A stretch of DNA of 64,000 nt from Thermoflexibacter ruber (GTDB taxonomy: Bacteria; Bacteroidota; Bacteroidia; Cytophagales; Thermoflexibacteraceae), in NCBI RefSeq assembly GCF_900113045.1, contig NZ_FONY01000029.1:1-64000 (forward strand), given 5' to 3'. The translations under genes were made by a program, and so were the position numbers. The notes beneath the pieces were generated by a model. The model ran no database searches. It had not been told where the DNA came from and saw only the letters and a program-made list of their open reading frames with translations. This document shows, piece after piece, positions 24,145 through 32,861 of this stretch. Every line of letters starts with the position of its first letter. Positions within the stretch are counted from its first letter, which is position 1.

Positions 24145-24600
24145 TTATCTTTGTATATAATCGGAGAGTGTAACTTCTGTCAAGTTGGTTATTTTCCACT
24201 GCTTATTTACTTTTTCCAAAATTCGCTGATGTAGCGACTGCTTCCCGTCTTTGCTTTTTTGAGTATAAGTTACCCATGCCACATCTTTGTAAATGCTAAA
24301 CTTGTAGTTTTCGTTTTGGAAAGTTACCCTATCATCAGCAGAAAACTTGGAAGCATATTCCTTGATATCCTGATAAATAGCACTCCATCCATATACTTGA
24401 AAACTCATATTCATACTTGTATAGCAAAAGAAAGATGTGGGTTTCTGAACCCAACAATCTGCCCACTTATCAAATTGATGTGAGTAGCGATAAAGCGTTT
24501 CTTCCTCTATTGCCTTACAAATAGCCGCTTCTTCTTGGCTTTGAGCAAAAATCATTTGCAGATTTCCTACTACCAATAAACATAAAAATATATTTTTCAT
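24145..24600 (-). CDS. Secreted NTF2/DUF4440-like protein
   Basis: This 151-residue protein has a signal peptide (MKNIFLCLLVVGNLQMIFAQ). The mature part has the small cone-shaped NTF2-like pattern: a helix with AICKAIEEETLYRYSHQFDKWADCWVQ, AIYQDIKEYASKF in the middle, and the last strands YKDVAWVTYTQKS and KQWKITNLTEV. The family includes enzymes and ligand binders, and the function is unknown here. It lies upstream of the Gfo/Idh gene on the same strand, 69 bases before its start, so the two may form an operon. Confidence 0.65.
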   Translation of the reverse strand: MKNIFLCLLVVGNLQMIFAQSQEEAAICKAIEEETLYRYSHQFDKWADCWVQKPTSFFCYTSMNMSFQVYGWSAIYQDIKEYASKFSADDRVTFQNENYKFSIYKDVAWVTYTQKSKDGKQSLHQRILEKVNKQWKITNLTEVTLSDYIQR

Positions 24601-24684
24601 AATATTAAGTATTTGATAATGAATTAGATTTAGAATAAAAAAATTAAGACTTAAATTTGTGTAAGTGATTTTTTCAGATAAAAA

Positions 24685-25155
24685 TTATTTACTTGCCTCA
24701 TATCTCAACTCAAATAAGCAATTCATATCAGGGCAAATAGGAAAATCAACAAAAGCTGTGATTTGGTACTTGCCTTGCTGTTTTGTAATTTTAGCTTTCA
24801 TAGAAAAAGTAATTTGCCTCTCTATCCCCCTACAATTGGCTATTTCTGGCAAAGTTTCCAACCTAATCTCTTGCTCTACTATTTTCCCTTTCCATGTATG
24901 AATTGTAGGATTATCACCTTCTAATAGTTTTTCATTAATAGTTACATCACCATTACTGTCCACTTGCCATAACATTGAAATATTGTATTGCGTAGGCTCG
25001 AAGGTACATGTCCCTTTCTGAATGATATTTACAGTTCCTTTCCAAGTCCCATTAAGTTCTGAAAGGACGATTTCTGGGGCTGCATCTTCTTTTTTAGTGC
25101 AAGAAGATAAAGCCAACACTAAGGCGAGCATTAAAATTAATTTTTTCATAAGCAT
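24685..25155 (-). CDS. Small lipoprotein, lipocalin-like beta-rich domain
   Basis: This 156-residue protein has a clean lipobox (LALVLALSSCTKKED). The body has LNGTWKGTVNII and alternating strands resembling small lipocalin-like proteins, with four Cys that may form disulfides (GTCTFEP, IANCRG, FPICPDMNC). No specific family recognised. It probably resides on the outer membrane. Confidence 0.55.
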   Translation of the reverse strand: MLMKKLILMLALVLALSSCTKKEDAAPEIVLSELNGTWKGTVNIIQKGTCTFEPTQYNISMLWQVDSNGDVTINEKLLEGDNPTIHTWKGKIVEQEIRLETLPEIANCRGIERQITFSMKAKITKQQGKYQITAFVDFPICPDMNCLFELRYEASK

Positions 25156-25208
25156 AATAATTTAAAGTTTTGAGTAAGTAATTCAATTTTTTTAGATATT
25201 CTATAATA

Positions 25209-25265
25209 GTCCCATAGGGACGACACATTTTGTTTCAAAACAGATAGTTACGTCCCTAACGGGAC
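25209..25265. repeat. GTCCC..GGGAC hairpin pair
   Basis: Two small inverted repeats, GTCCC-ATA-GGGAC (25209-25221) and GTCCC-TAAC-GGGAC (25252-25265), form a short mobile-looking element directly before the second 87-bp copy. Confidence 0.6.
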
Positions 25266-25274
25266 TTCGATAGC

Positions 25275-25361
25275 TTTGATAAAATCTCGTCTTTCCATGT
25301 CTATAAAAATTTTAGATTGTTGTATTTTAAACCTGTGAGGTTTTCAAAACCTCACAGGTTT
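25275..25361. repeat. 87-bp duplicated segment, copy 2 (with palindrome 25329-25361)
   Basis: Second copy of 24052-24138, between the lipoprotein gene and the TonB receptor gene. On the minus strand it holds a vestigial reading frame starting MERRDFIK that stops after 16 codons. This copy is a transplanted 5' end and not a gene. Confidence 0.85.
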
Positions 25362-25374
25362 AATTCACTGTCAA

Positions 25375-27795
25375 TCAGTTCATTCTTCTCCTATCCTCCT
25401 CTGCCCCTGTATTTCTATTGCGTGCTTTTTTAACTTTATTATTCCCAAAGTTGCGGGAATAAGTCAGTCGGCAAAGTCTTGGCTCAGAGAAAATAAGGTC
25501 TGTTTTTACATCTAAATTTTGCTCAGGGATATAAGTACGGAAATGCCAGTTGTTTGTCCAAAACACATCAGTAATAGTAAAACTTAGCGTTCCTTTGTCC
25601 TTGTTTAGCTTCTTTTGCAAGCCCAAATTGAGTGTGCCAAAAGGCTTTAATATATTTGCTCCCCAAAAGCCTCCACTGTTGTAAATACCTGACATCTCTA
25701 AGGAAAAACTCTCTGACAAGCGAAAGTTTTGTATGCTATTCAGTTGAAAGTTGAACTGCACTATCTCCACAGGTTTTTCCAAATAGTCCACCATCAAGTA
25801 TTGTTGGTTAAAAGTTCCATTGTTTTGCATAGACCACCACTTAGCAATGCTCACAGGCAAGGCAAGCACCAGAGAATAGGTATCTTGGGATTTGAGATTG
25901 ACCGCATAGCCCAGCATACGATTGGTCGCAGGATTGATGTGGCTTTGAAAAGGAGCAATCACATTGGTATCATGGCTGTACTGCAAGGCAAAAATCAAAT
26001 CCTTGTGTCTGTATTCTGTTTTGAAAGAATAAGTCAAAGTAGGAAGAAGCGCAGGATTTCCAGAAAGAAAACTATATGGGTCTGCAAAAATCATAAAAGG
26101 AGCTAAGTCCCTGAAAGTAGGGCGAGTAATGCGGCGGCTAAAAGCAAACTGCAAGGAATTATTTTTATTAATGTCTTTGGACAAAAATAAACTTGGGAAA
26201 AGATTGCCATAGTTGCGGTCTAAAATATTCCCTACTTCTACCAAATCCATCTGAGTACGTGTATGCTCATAGCGAAGCCCTCCATTGAGTTTGGTTGTGG
26301 CATTGATTTGCACTTGGATAGAGGAATAAGCGGCTAAAATATCCTCCTCCAATTGGTATTTTCCACTTAGGCTTGGGTCTATGCGCCAAAAATTATTTTG
26401 CAGATTTTCTACACTAATGTCATTCGTAAAGCGATAGAGGCTTGCTTTTGCGCCTATCTCCAAACGTGTTTTTCCAAAATTTTTGGTGTAATCTATCTTG
26501 CCTACGGTCATGCGAATAGGCGTAACTTTTCTCGACCTAAAAAAGTCCGTTCTTATCATGCTTCCCTGTTCATTGTGGTAATCTGCTTGATAATCAGTAG
26601 GGTTATTGTCATGGTAATACAAATAATCCACATCAAAATTGATGCTTTGGGTGCTATCAATTTGGTGATTCAAGTTCAAATTGCCAGAGAGATGTTGCCA
26701 ATGATTGATTTCCGAGTTGCTCATGCTAATAAGCGTATCTGCCTCTCTGCTTTTCCTCAACTGAATATCTGCCAAAGCATCTATTTGCCACTTCGAACTA
26801 TATCCCGAAATCAAGCCACCAATGACCGTTTTAGGGCTAATTGCATAGTCAAAACCCAAGCTGGCATTGTGGAGATTAATTCTTGGGTCTCTAACATTAT
26901 TGGTGTGTGTTTCTATGGTTTGCTCTTGATAGTCCAACTTCCTGCTTCCATTCACTTCCTGTGCCGTATGATTCCTATTAAACGAATACGCTCCAAAAAT
27001 ATTCAGCTTGCCCTTGCGGTAGTTCAGGTTGAGGTCTGCGCCTGCTTTTTCGCCTCTGCTATATCCTCCTGTGAGAGAAAAAGAGCCATTCATGCCTTCC
27101 TCTATTCCCTTTTTCAAAACCAAGTTAATCATACCTGCATTGCCTTCTGCATCATACTTGGCAGGAGGATTGGAAATCAACTCTATCTTTTCTATGTTCG
27201 CCGCATTCATTCCTTTCAAAAGCTGAATGACCGCCTCCATAGGCAAGCGGTTGATTTTGCCGTTTATCATCAAAATTACGCCATTTTTCCCATTGAGTCC
27301 CAGCGTATTACTTTGTTGATTCACGATGACCCCAGGTGAGCGTTCCAAGACTTCTAAGGCAGTTCCCCCAGCCAAAGTCAGGCTACTTTCTATGTTGATA
27401 ACCAATCTGTCGATTTGCTGTTCATAAAGCGGTTTCTGTGCAGTTACCATAACCGCTTTTAACTCTTTGGAAAGCGGACTCATCTGCAAAATGCCCAAGT
27501 CCAGATTTTCTACTTTTAACTCAATTTGCCTAAAAAATGCTTCATAACCTATCATTCTGATAGAAAGCAAGTAACTCCCTCGTTTGACATTTTCTAAGGC
27601 AAACTTTCCTACTTCATTGCTCACTGTGCCTTTGAGCAAAGTCGAATCATTTTGATTCAGCAAAAGTACATTGGCAAAGGGCAGGGCTTCGCTGTTAGTC
27701 TGCACGATGCCCTGTATCTTGGATTGGCTAAATCCTTGAAACGAATAGGCAATTAAGCAAAAAATAAAAATCAAGTAATAAAAAAAACGTTGCAT
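25375..27795 (-). CDS. TonB-dependent receptor, outer-membrane beta-barrel family protein
   Basis: This 806-residue protein has a signal peptide (about 1-23). It is followed by a carboxypeptidase-regulatory-like domain (about 25-110: IQGIVQTNSEALPFANVLLLNQNDSTLLKGTVSNEVGKFAL), a plug with VMVTAQKPLYEQQIDRLVIN and GTALEVLERSPGVIV, then a 22-strand-type barrel (NPPAKYDAEGNAGMINLVLKKG... to NFGNNKVKK). The layout is that of the PF14905 barrel family. No SusD partner or substrate enzyme is adjacent, so the cargo (siderophore, vitamin, peptide or other) is unknown. The last residues (RNRNTGAEEDRRRMN) are an unusual basic tail. Confidence 0.9.
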   Translation of the reverse strand: MQRFFYYLIFIFCLIAYSFQGFSQSKIQGIVQTNSEALPFANVLLLNQNDSTLLKGTVSNEVGKFALENVKRGSYLLSIRMIGYEAFFRQIELKVENLDLGILQMSPLSKELKAVMVTAQKPLYEQQIDRLVINIESSLTLAGGTALEVLERSPGVIVNQQSNTLGLNGKNGVILMINGKINRLPMEAVIQLLKGMNAANIEKIELISNPPAKYDAEGNAGMINLVLKKGIEEGMNGSFSLTGGYSRGEKAGADLNLNYRKGKLNIFGAYSFNRNHTAQEVNGSRKLDYQEQTIETHTNNVRDPRINLHNASLGFDYAISPKTVIGGLISGYSSKWQIDALADIQLRKSREADTLISMSNSEINHWQHLSGNLNLNHQIDSTQSINFDVDYLYYHDNNPTDYQADYHNEQGSMIRTDFFRSRKVTPIRMTVGKIDYTKNFGKTRLEIGAKASLYRFTNDISVENLQNNFWRIDPSLSGKYQLEEDILAAYSSIQVQINATTKLNGGLRYEHTRTQMDLVEVGNILDRNYGNLFPSLFLSKDINKNNSLQFAFSRRITRPTFRDLAPFMIFADPYSFLSGNPALLPTLTYSFKTEYRHKDLIFALQYSHDTNVIAPFQSHINPATNRMLGYAVNLKSQDTYSLVLALPVSIAKWWSMQNNGTFNQQYLMVDYLEKPVEIVQFNFQLNSIQNFRLSESFSLEMSGIYNSGGFWGANILKPFGTLNLGLQKKLNKDKGTLSFTITDVFWTNNWHFRTYIPEQNLDVKTDLIFSEPRLCRLTYSRNFGNNKVKKARNRNTGAEEDRRRMN

Positions 27796-27882
27796 AATAA
27801 TATAGTGTTTAGAGTAGTGAAAAATGTGTTATTTTTATTAACTTTGCTATGTTCCCATTTGAATTAATTTAGTTTTACTTTT

Positions 27883-28356
27883 ATGGAAAATTTTGAAATA
27901 GAAGATATTACAGCCGAAACAGAAGAAAAAAATATCATATAAAGTAAAAATCATGCTATCATAGAGGGGAGGCTCACTACTTATTTTTCTGTGCATTATA
28001 GAGATGAATTTTCAGTATTGCCTCAGCTAAGTTTGGAACTTTCAGGCGAAAAAATTATTCCTGATATTTCTATTTTTCCCCTCATGGAATACAATTGGCT
28101 CTTTGATGAAGTACGCCTTACACAACCACCTCTTATTGTCATAGAAATCCTCTCCCCCAAGCAAAGCATAGATGACTTGACAGATAAGATTTCTATTTAT
28201 CTCAACTCAGGGGTCAAATCTTATTGGGTAGTCATTCCTACTTTCAAAACAATCCATATTATTTATGGAAACAAACAAACTGCTACTTTCCTTTCAGGCA
28301 AAATCAAAGACCCTGCAACGGGTGTTGAGATTGACATGGACGAAATTTTTAGGTAA
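27883..28356 (+). pseudogene. Uma2 family PD-(D/E)XK endonuclease gene, interrupted by a stop codon
   Basis: The ATG at 27883 reads MENFEIEDITAETEEKNII and then hits TAA (27940-27942). The same frame continues with the family sequence SKNHAIIEGRLTTYFSVHYRDEF, PQLSLELSGEKIIPDISIF, MEYNWLFDEVR, PPLIVIEILSPKQSIDDLTDKISIYLNSGVKSYWVV. The nuclease core residues D (PDIS) and E (VIEI) are kept. A restart at the ATG of 27991 is not possible without losing the N-terminal strands. I call it a recent pseudogene caused by a single nonsense change. Uma2 proteins have no settled function. Confidence 0.7.
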
Positions 28357-28710
28357 TTGCACTGCTTATTAAGGCTGTATTGATATTCAAGAGTTTCCAC
28401 CGTTAATTGGCATTTAAAGAATAAACCGTTCTTTGAATGTAGCACCGATTTTCCAAAATCGGGGAGTGTCTGACTTGGAAAGTCGGACCTACACAAGAAC
28501 GAATATTTAATGAAACCCAATAAGTCTAAATTTTCATAGTGGTTGAAAGATTACATAATCCAATTTACAAACTGCTGGTTTTGAAAAAGTTTCTTTTTGA
28601 TTTGAGGCTCTCACTTTTCACGTAATAATACATAAAAAGGTGATTTTCAATGATTAAAAAGAATTTTCCTCTAATAAATCACCATTAGGGATTTCATCTA
28701 CTAACAGGGA
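28357..28710. other. Intergenic stretch with a two-hairpin element
   Basis: No gene is visible. It holds CCGATTTT-CC-AAAATCGG (28445-28462) and GTCTGACTT-GGA-AAGTCGGAC (28468-28488). This pair, read on the minus strand, has the same order and spacing as the elements bordering the Rhs cassettes. The rest is AT-rich without clear structure. Confidence 0.55.
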
Positions 28711-29964
28711 TTAAGCCTTTTTCAAAAGCAACTGTATTTTCATCTCCGTCAATGACCGCCAAAACCACTCAAAAAATCCGTAGCGAAACTTGCTCATCCA
28801 CCATACGGCAAAAAAAGTTTGGAACACATAAAATACAATGCCTATGATGATAGAAAGTGTAACGCCTATTTTTCCCATCATGCCAAAGCCAATGCCCAAG
28901 AAAATAAGGACACCCAAAACCGATTGCATGAGGTAAGTCGTTAAGCCCATCTGCCCTACTGCCGCCCAAGATTGCAAGAGTTTAGGGCGGTAATTCCAAT
29001 AAAGCAAGGTGATGCCTGCCACATAAAAAAGCGACAAACTTGCTTGGTGAATGTCAAAAGCGGTAAGCCCAATGAAGTCCAAGAAACTAATACTTGGCGC
29101 ACCAAAAGGAGGCATATAAAGCAAAGCCAAAATAGTAGAAATCAAGGCGATGCCTCCCGACCAAAACAGTGTCTTTTTGAAAAGCAAGCGATTTTCGGGT
29201 TTGTCTATAAAAAAGCCTTTTCGCCCTACATACAAGCCCAAGAGAAACAAGCCAAAAGTAATAAACAGGCGACCCGTCATAACTTGAAAGCCAAAAGTGC
29301 CAATAATACCACTTTCAAAGTTCATACTCACCAATGCCGAGAGCGAGCCAGATTGCTTGATTTTGTACTGCGTTTCTGCTTCTTTCATAAACTGCTCGCC
29401 TTGCACTTTTCCCATTTCTATTTGTGCAGGAGTGGGTGGAGGCGCAAAAAAGGAATTTACTCTCCCCACAAATAGTGGTGTATTGAGAATCAGCAGGATA
29501 GCCACTATGAGCAAAGCTCGATTGCCCATTTTGATACAGGGAATTAAGAACAAACCCAAAAAGGCATAAATCCGCAAAATATCCCCACTGTAAAAAAGGC
29601 TGTGGATAAAGCCAATGCCAAACAAAATTGCCAAACGCCAAGTAAACTTCCCTAAAAAGCCTTCTTTATTTTTCTTTTCTGCATTATGGAGTTGGATAGC
29701 GAAACTCAACCCAAAGAGAAAAGAGAAAATCGTAAAAAACTTTCCACCAGTAAGCCAAAAAGTAAGTGTATTTACTTGCTCGTCTAAGGGGCTGAAAATG
29801 TTAAAATTAGGCGCACTTGGTGGCGGTGGTCCCGCCAAATAGCTATAAGCAATGTGGTTAATGATTATCCCAAAGAGAGCAAAGCCCCTGAGCGCATCTA
29901 TGACTTGGATACGCTGAGTAGAAGCAGACAGCGTATCGTGTTCTAATATCAAAGTTTTTTCCAT
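28711..29964 (-). CDS. DUF418 family membrane protein
   Basis: This 417-residue protein has about ten TM helices. The start RIQVIDALRGFALFGIIINHI is the family signature, shared with acyltransferase-3-like proteins. The DUF418 part is at the C-terminal half (IALISTILALLYMPPF to MSKFRYGFFEWFWRSLTEMK), with FEWFWRSL the typical end. The PPPPSAPNFNIF loop after TM1 is exposed. E. coli YeiB is a relative, and no function is proven. The family is sometimes involved in transport or acyl transfer to envelope molecules. Confidence 0.85.
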   Translation of the reverse strand: MEKTLILEHDTLSASTQRIQVIDALRGFALFGIIINHIAYSYLAGPPPPSAPNFNIFSPLDEQVNTLTFWLTGGKFFTIFSFLFGLSFAIQLHNAEKKNKEGFLGKFTWRLAILFGIGFIHSLFYSGDILRIYAFLGLFLIPCIKMGNRALLIVAILLILNTPLFVGRVNSFFAPPPTPAQIEMGKVQGEQFMKEAETQYKIKQSGSLSALVSMNFESGIIGTFGFQVMTGRLFITFGLFLLGLYVGRKGFFIDKPENRLLFKKTLFWSGGIALISTILALLYMPPFGAPSISFLDFIGLTAFDIHQASLSLFYVAGITLLYWNYRPKLLQSWAAVGQMGLTTYLMQSVLGVLIFLGIGFGMMGKIGVTLSIIIGIVFYVFQTFFAVWWMSKFRYGFFEWFWRSLTEMKIQLLLKKA

Positions 29965-29980
29965 TGGGTTCTTTATTTTT

Positions 29981-30014
29981 AAAACCTGTCAGGTCTTTGA
30001 GACCTGACAGGTTT
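29981..30014. repeat. Palindrome of the AACCTGTCAGG family
   Basis: AAACCTGTCAGGTCT and AGACCTGACAGGTTT as arms around TTTG/A. It lies between two minus-strand genes. Related palindromes are at 24106, 25329 and 50563. Confidence 0.75.
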
Positions 30015-30026
30015 AATGTATTGTTT

Positions 30027-30515
30027 TTATTTCGCAGGTGCTTGAATAATCGTTACTTGTGTCGCTGAAATTTGCCAAGTCCCATTTTTCTTCACTAAGA
30101 CATGGAGAATAGCTACTGAGTGCTTATCTCCTTTGTTGGCTTTTGTTCCGTCAGCCATAGTTGCCTCTCCTGTCATGGTAATATTGTATTTTACATTCAC
30201 CAAAGCCACTTCTGGGGAAACAAACCGCATCTTTTGAATATCAATCACCAAAGAAGTAAACTTAAAGTAGGCTTCATTAGCTGCAAGGTGCATTTTTACG
30301 ATTTCAGTTTTATTGGCACAGAATACGCCTTCGGGATTGACCAGCGTAGCATCTTCAGTGTGCAAGCCATTGTAGGCGTTGATGTCATGTTTGTTCCACA
30401 AATCTTGCATTTTGCTAATGGTCGCTTTGACCGCTTTTTCGTCTTCTGCGTTTTGTGCAACCGCCCAAGTCATGCCTAACCAGCAAAAAAGGGCTAAAAA
30501 AATGATGTTTTTCAT
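30027..30515 (-). CDS. Secreted SnoaL/NTF2-like protein
   Basis: This 162-residue protein has a signal peptide (MKNIIFLALFCWLGMTWAVAQ). Its fold markers are KAVKATISKMQDLWNKHDINAYNGLHTEDATLVNPEG, a typical SgcJ/EcaC or SnoaL start, and the end HVLVKKNGTWQISATQVT. It is probably a small periplasmic ligand-binding or isomerase-like protein. Its neighbour at 30646 has the same build, and both follow each other on the minus strand. Confidence 0.7.
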   Translation of the reverse strand: MKNIIFLALFCWLGMTWAVAQNAEDEKAVKATISKMQDLWNKHDINAYNGLHTEDATLVNPEGVFCANKTEIVKMHLAANEAYFKFTSLVIDIQKMRFVSPEVALVNVKYNITMTGEATMADGTKANKGDKHSVAILHVLVKKNGTWQISATQVTIIQAPAK

Positions 30516-30547
30516 AATGATAAATAAATTGATTTAAGATGCTTAGA

Positions 30548-30585
30548 GCTTCATGTACTTCGTACTAAGAGATACTACATGAAGC
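30548..30585. repeat. Inverted repeat with 10-bp arms
   Basis: GCTTCATGTA (30548-30557) and TACATGAAGC (30576-30585) with an 18-base loop, upstream of the 30027-30515 gene. It may be a structured leader. Confidence 0.5.
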
Positions 30586-30605
30586 ATTTAAAAAATAAAA
30601 ATCAA

Positions 30606-30631
30606 CTTTTCATGTGTTATCACATGAAAAG
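30606..30631 (-). terminator. Terminator behind the second NTF2-like gene
   Basis: A perfect 11-bp stem (CTTTTCATGTG / CACATGAAAAG, loop TTAT). On the minus strand it is followed by a T-rich run (TTGATTTTTATTTTTT), downstream of the gene at 30646-31128. Confidence 0.7.
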
Positions 30632-30645
30632 CAAAAGTCTTGTAA

Positions 30646-31128
30646 TTATTTCAAGGTTTGTGTGGTATGCGATTGTATGATTTTCCAAGTAGAGCCAGAT
30701 TTAACGGTTACACCTGTTTGAATAAAATCTACTATAACAGTACCTCTGCTTTCGTTTCTATAAGTCGTGGTGATAGTGCCTTTCCCTTTGTAAAGTACAA
30801 TCGTTGGAGAGATTACAACGTATTCATATTTGTAATCTGATACTTTGAAAGATTGCAAACTTTTGAACGTTTCCGTTACCCTTTGCTTAAATGCCGCATA
30901 GTTATTGGCTTTGTCCATCATTACCTCCACGAAATCAGGGTGGTTGGCATAAGAAGCAAATACTTTTTCTACATTCATACTTTCCCAAGCCATGATAGTT
31001 TCACTAAGCAAGGCTTGGTGCTGCTCGATAATTTCGCTTTTTTCTTTGTCAGAAACGGATTGTGCATAGCCACTTATGCCTGCGGCTATAAGTGCTATTA
31101 GAAACAAAATTGGAATGAGCGTTTTCAT
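30646..31128 (-). CDS. Secreted NTF2/DUF4440-like protein
   Basis: This 160-residue protein has a signal peptide (MKTLIPILFLIALIAAGISGYAQ). Core features are EIIEQHQALLSETIMAWESMNVEKVFASYANHPDFVEVM and the closing strands TTYRNESRGTVIVDFIQTGVTVKSGSTWKIIQSHTT. It is the third of four secreted NTF2-like proteins between 16340 and 31128. No catalytic residue can be assigned by eye. Confidence 0.65.
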   Translation of the reverse strand: MKTLIPILFLIALIAAGISGYAQSVSDKEKSEIIEQHQALLSETIMAWESMNVEKVFASYANHPDFVEVMMDKANNYAAFKQRVTETFKSLQSFKVSDYKYEYVVISPTIVLYKGKGTITTTYRNESRGTVIVDFIQTGVTVKSGSTWKIIQSHTTQTLK

Positions 31129-31316
31129 AGTAATATAAAGTTTTTAAGAGTTAAAGTATCTTTTTATTTAAAAGTTAAACTTTCATAGTAGAAACATTTA
31201 GGAGTAAATTTATTCACTTCGCAAAAATAGCGTAAGAAGTAGTGTTCTTGTTAGCATTTTTGAGGCATAGATTAGCACTTTTTGAGCGTAGTATCGTTTT
31301 TTGCCTTAAAATTCCA

Positions 31317-31324
31317 TATCTTTG
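31317..31324 (+). promoter_or_regulatory. -7 box of the AAA-ATPase gene
   Basis: TATCTTTG, 16 bases before the ATG at 31341. It supports this start over an ATG at 31242, which would precede the promoter. The -33 box is unclear. Confidence 0.45.
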
Positions 31325-31340
31325 TAAAAATCCATTGTTT

Positions 31341-32861
31341 ATGCCTTTGAAGTATCCCATAGGAATCCAAACGTTTAGCGACCTACGCAATGATGGTTAT
31401 GTGTATATTGACAAAACCCAGTATATCTATCAACTCATGCAGGGGAAATATTACTTTCTTTCTCGCCCGCGTCGCTTTGGGAAATCCTTGTTATTGAGTA
31501 CCTTATCCTCTATTTTTTCAGGGGAAAAAGACCTCTTTCAAGGACTTTGGATAGAGGACAAAATTACTTGGGGAAAGTATCCGATTATTTATTTAGACTT
31601 TGGGAAGGCAGATTTCAAAGAATTGGGATTGAGAGCGTCTATTGAAATTAAACTTTCTAAAATAGCAGACGAGTCTGGTATTGTGCTTACTGCCAATGGC
31701 ATTGGTAATCGGTTTGAAGAAATTATCAGAGAACTCTCTGCAGAAAAGAAAGTAGTCATACTCATAGACGAGTACGACAAACCAATTATAGAATACTTGG
31801 GCAAGGAGCAACTCCCCCAAGCCTTAGAAAACAGAGATATTCTCAAAGAGTTTTATTCTGTCATCAAAGGCTTAGATGCTCATATTCAGTTCTTTTTCCT
31901 CACAGGGGTTTCTAAGTTTAGTAAGGTGTCTATCTTTTCTGACCTGAACAATTTGCATGACATTACCATAGAACCTACTTTTTCTACTATGTTAGGTTAT
32001 ACCCAATCTGAGTTAGAACATTATTTTGGGGAAAGAATGAAGGAATTAGCTCAACAACAAGGCGTGAGCTATCAAGATTTCTTGGACAAAGTGCGTTTGT
32101 GGTACAATGGGTATGCTTGGAATGGGAAAGAGAAAGTTTATAATCCCTTTTCTATTCTCAACTTTATGTACAGCGGTGATTTTCGCAACTATTGGTTTGA
32201 AACAGGAACACCTACTTTTTTGGTCAAAATGATGAAGGAAAGTTTTATGTTCAACGTAGAAAGTATTGATGCAGATGAAGGAATGTTAGGTAATTTTAGG
32301 ATTGAAGCCTTGAATGAAACTACTTTACTTTTCCAAACAGGCTATCTGACTATCAAAGAAAGAGAAGGGAGAGTTTATACTTTGGGGTATCCCAATTTTG
32401 AAGTCAAAGACTCTATGAATCAGTATTTGATGCGAGAGTTTGCTTACAAAGACCATGTGAATGCACCTATTTTGTATATGCACAGGGCATTGAAAACAAA
32501 AGATATAGAAAAAGTAGTAGAGCATTTCAACACGCTGTTTGCCAATATTCCATACCAGATTTTTGAGGAAAAGCAGGAAAGTTTTTACCATGCGATTATC
32601 TTTTTGGCTTTTCAGTTGTTGGGCTACTATGCTCAGGCAGAGGTCAGCACCTCCAAAGGGCGAGTAGATGCAGTTGTGCAGTATGAGGACAAAATTTTCG
32701 TCATAGAGTTTAAGGTCAATGACAGTGCAGAAAGTGCGATTAGCCAAATCAAAGCAAAGAATTATCATCAAAAATACCTTCGTCAGGGCAAAGAGGTGAT
32801 ATTGTTGGGCTTTGCTTGTCAAAACAAGGAAATTGCTGATTGGAAAATGGAAACAATTTAA
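31341..32861 (+). CDS. AAA-ATPase-like protein with C-terminal PD-(D/E)XK nuclease domain (PDDEXK_9)
   Basis: The start at 31341 gives 506 residues beginning MPLKYPIGIQTFSDLRNDGYVYIDKTQYIYQLM, the usual N-terminus of this family. Upstream codons lack similarity. The P-loop-like motif SRPRRFGKSLLLSTL (about 41-55) and the Walker B VVILIDEYDKPIIEYL follow, then the winged-helix-like linker LWYNGYAW. The C-terminal nuclease core GRVDAVVQYEDKIFVIEFKV (about 439-458) holds D, E and K. The family is widespread in Bacteroidota and other anaerobes in many copies. The role is unknown, with defence or mobile-element links proposed. It is convergent with the hybrid sensor gene, the 3' ends overlapping by 4 bases. 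Confidence 0.85.
   Translation: MPLKYPIGIQTFSDLRNDGYVYIDKTQYIYQLMQGKYYFLSRPRRFGKSLLLSTLSSIFSGEKDLFQGLWIEDKITWGKYPIIYLDFGKADFKELGLRASIEIKLSKIADESGIVLTANGIGNRFEEIIRELSAEKKVVILIDEYDKPIIEYLGKEQLPQALENRDILKEFYSVIKGLDAHIQFFFLTGVSKFSKVSIFSDLNNLHDITIEPTFSTMLGYTQSELEHYFGERMKELAQQQGVSYQDFLDKVRLWYNGYAWNGKEKVYNPFSILNFMYSGDFRNYWFETGTPTFLVKMMKESFMFNVESIDADEGMLGNFRIEALNETTLLFQTGYLTIKEREGRVYTLGYPNFEVKDSMNQYLMREFAYKDHVNAPILYMHRALKTKDIEKVVEHFNTLFANIPYQIFEEKQESFYHAIIFLAFQLLGYYAQAEVSTSKGRVDAVVQYEDKIFVIEFKVNDSAESAISQIKAKNYHQKYLRQGKEVILLGFACQNKEIADWKMETI

Noticed and set aside
26398-27339. Plus-strand open frame of 313 codons inside the TonB receptor gene
   Set aside because: Antisense shadow. The receptor on the minus strand is certain and this frame has no domain, signal or promoter.
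31242-31340. Longer start for the AAA-ATPase gene
   Set aside because: The extra 33 residues have no family similarity and lie upstream of the TATCTTTG box.
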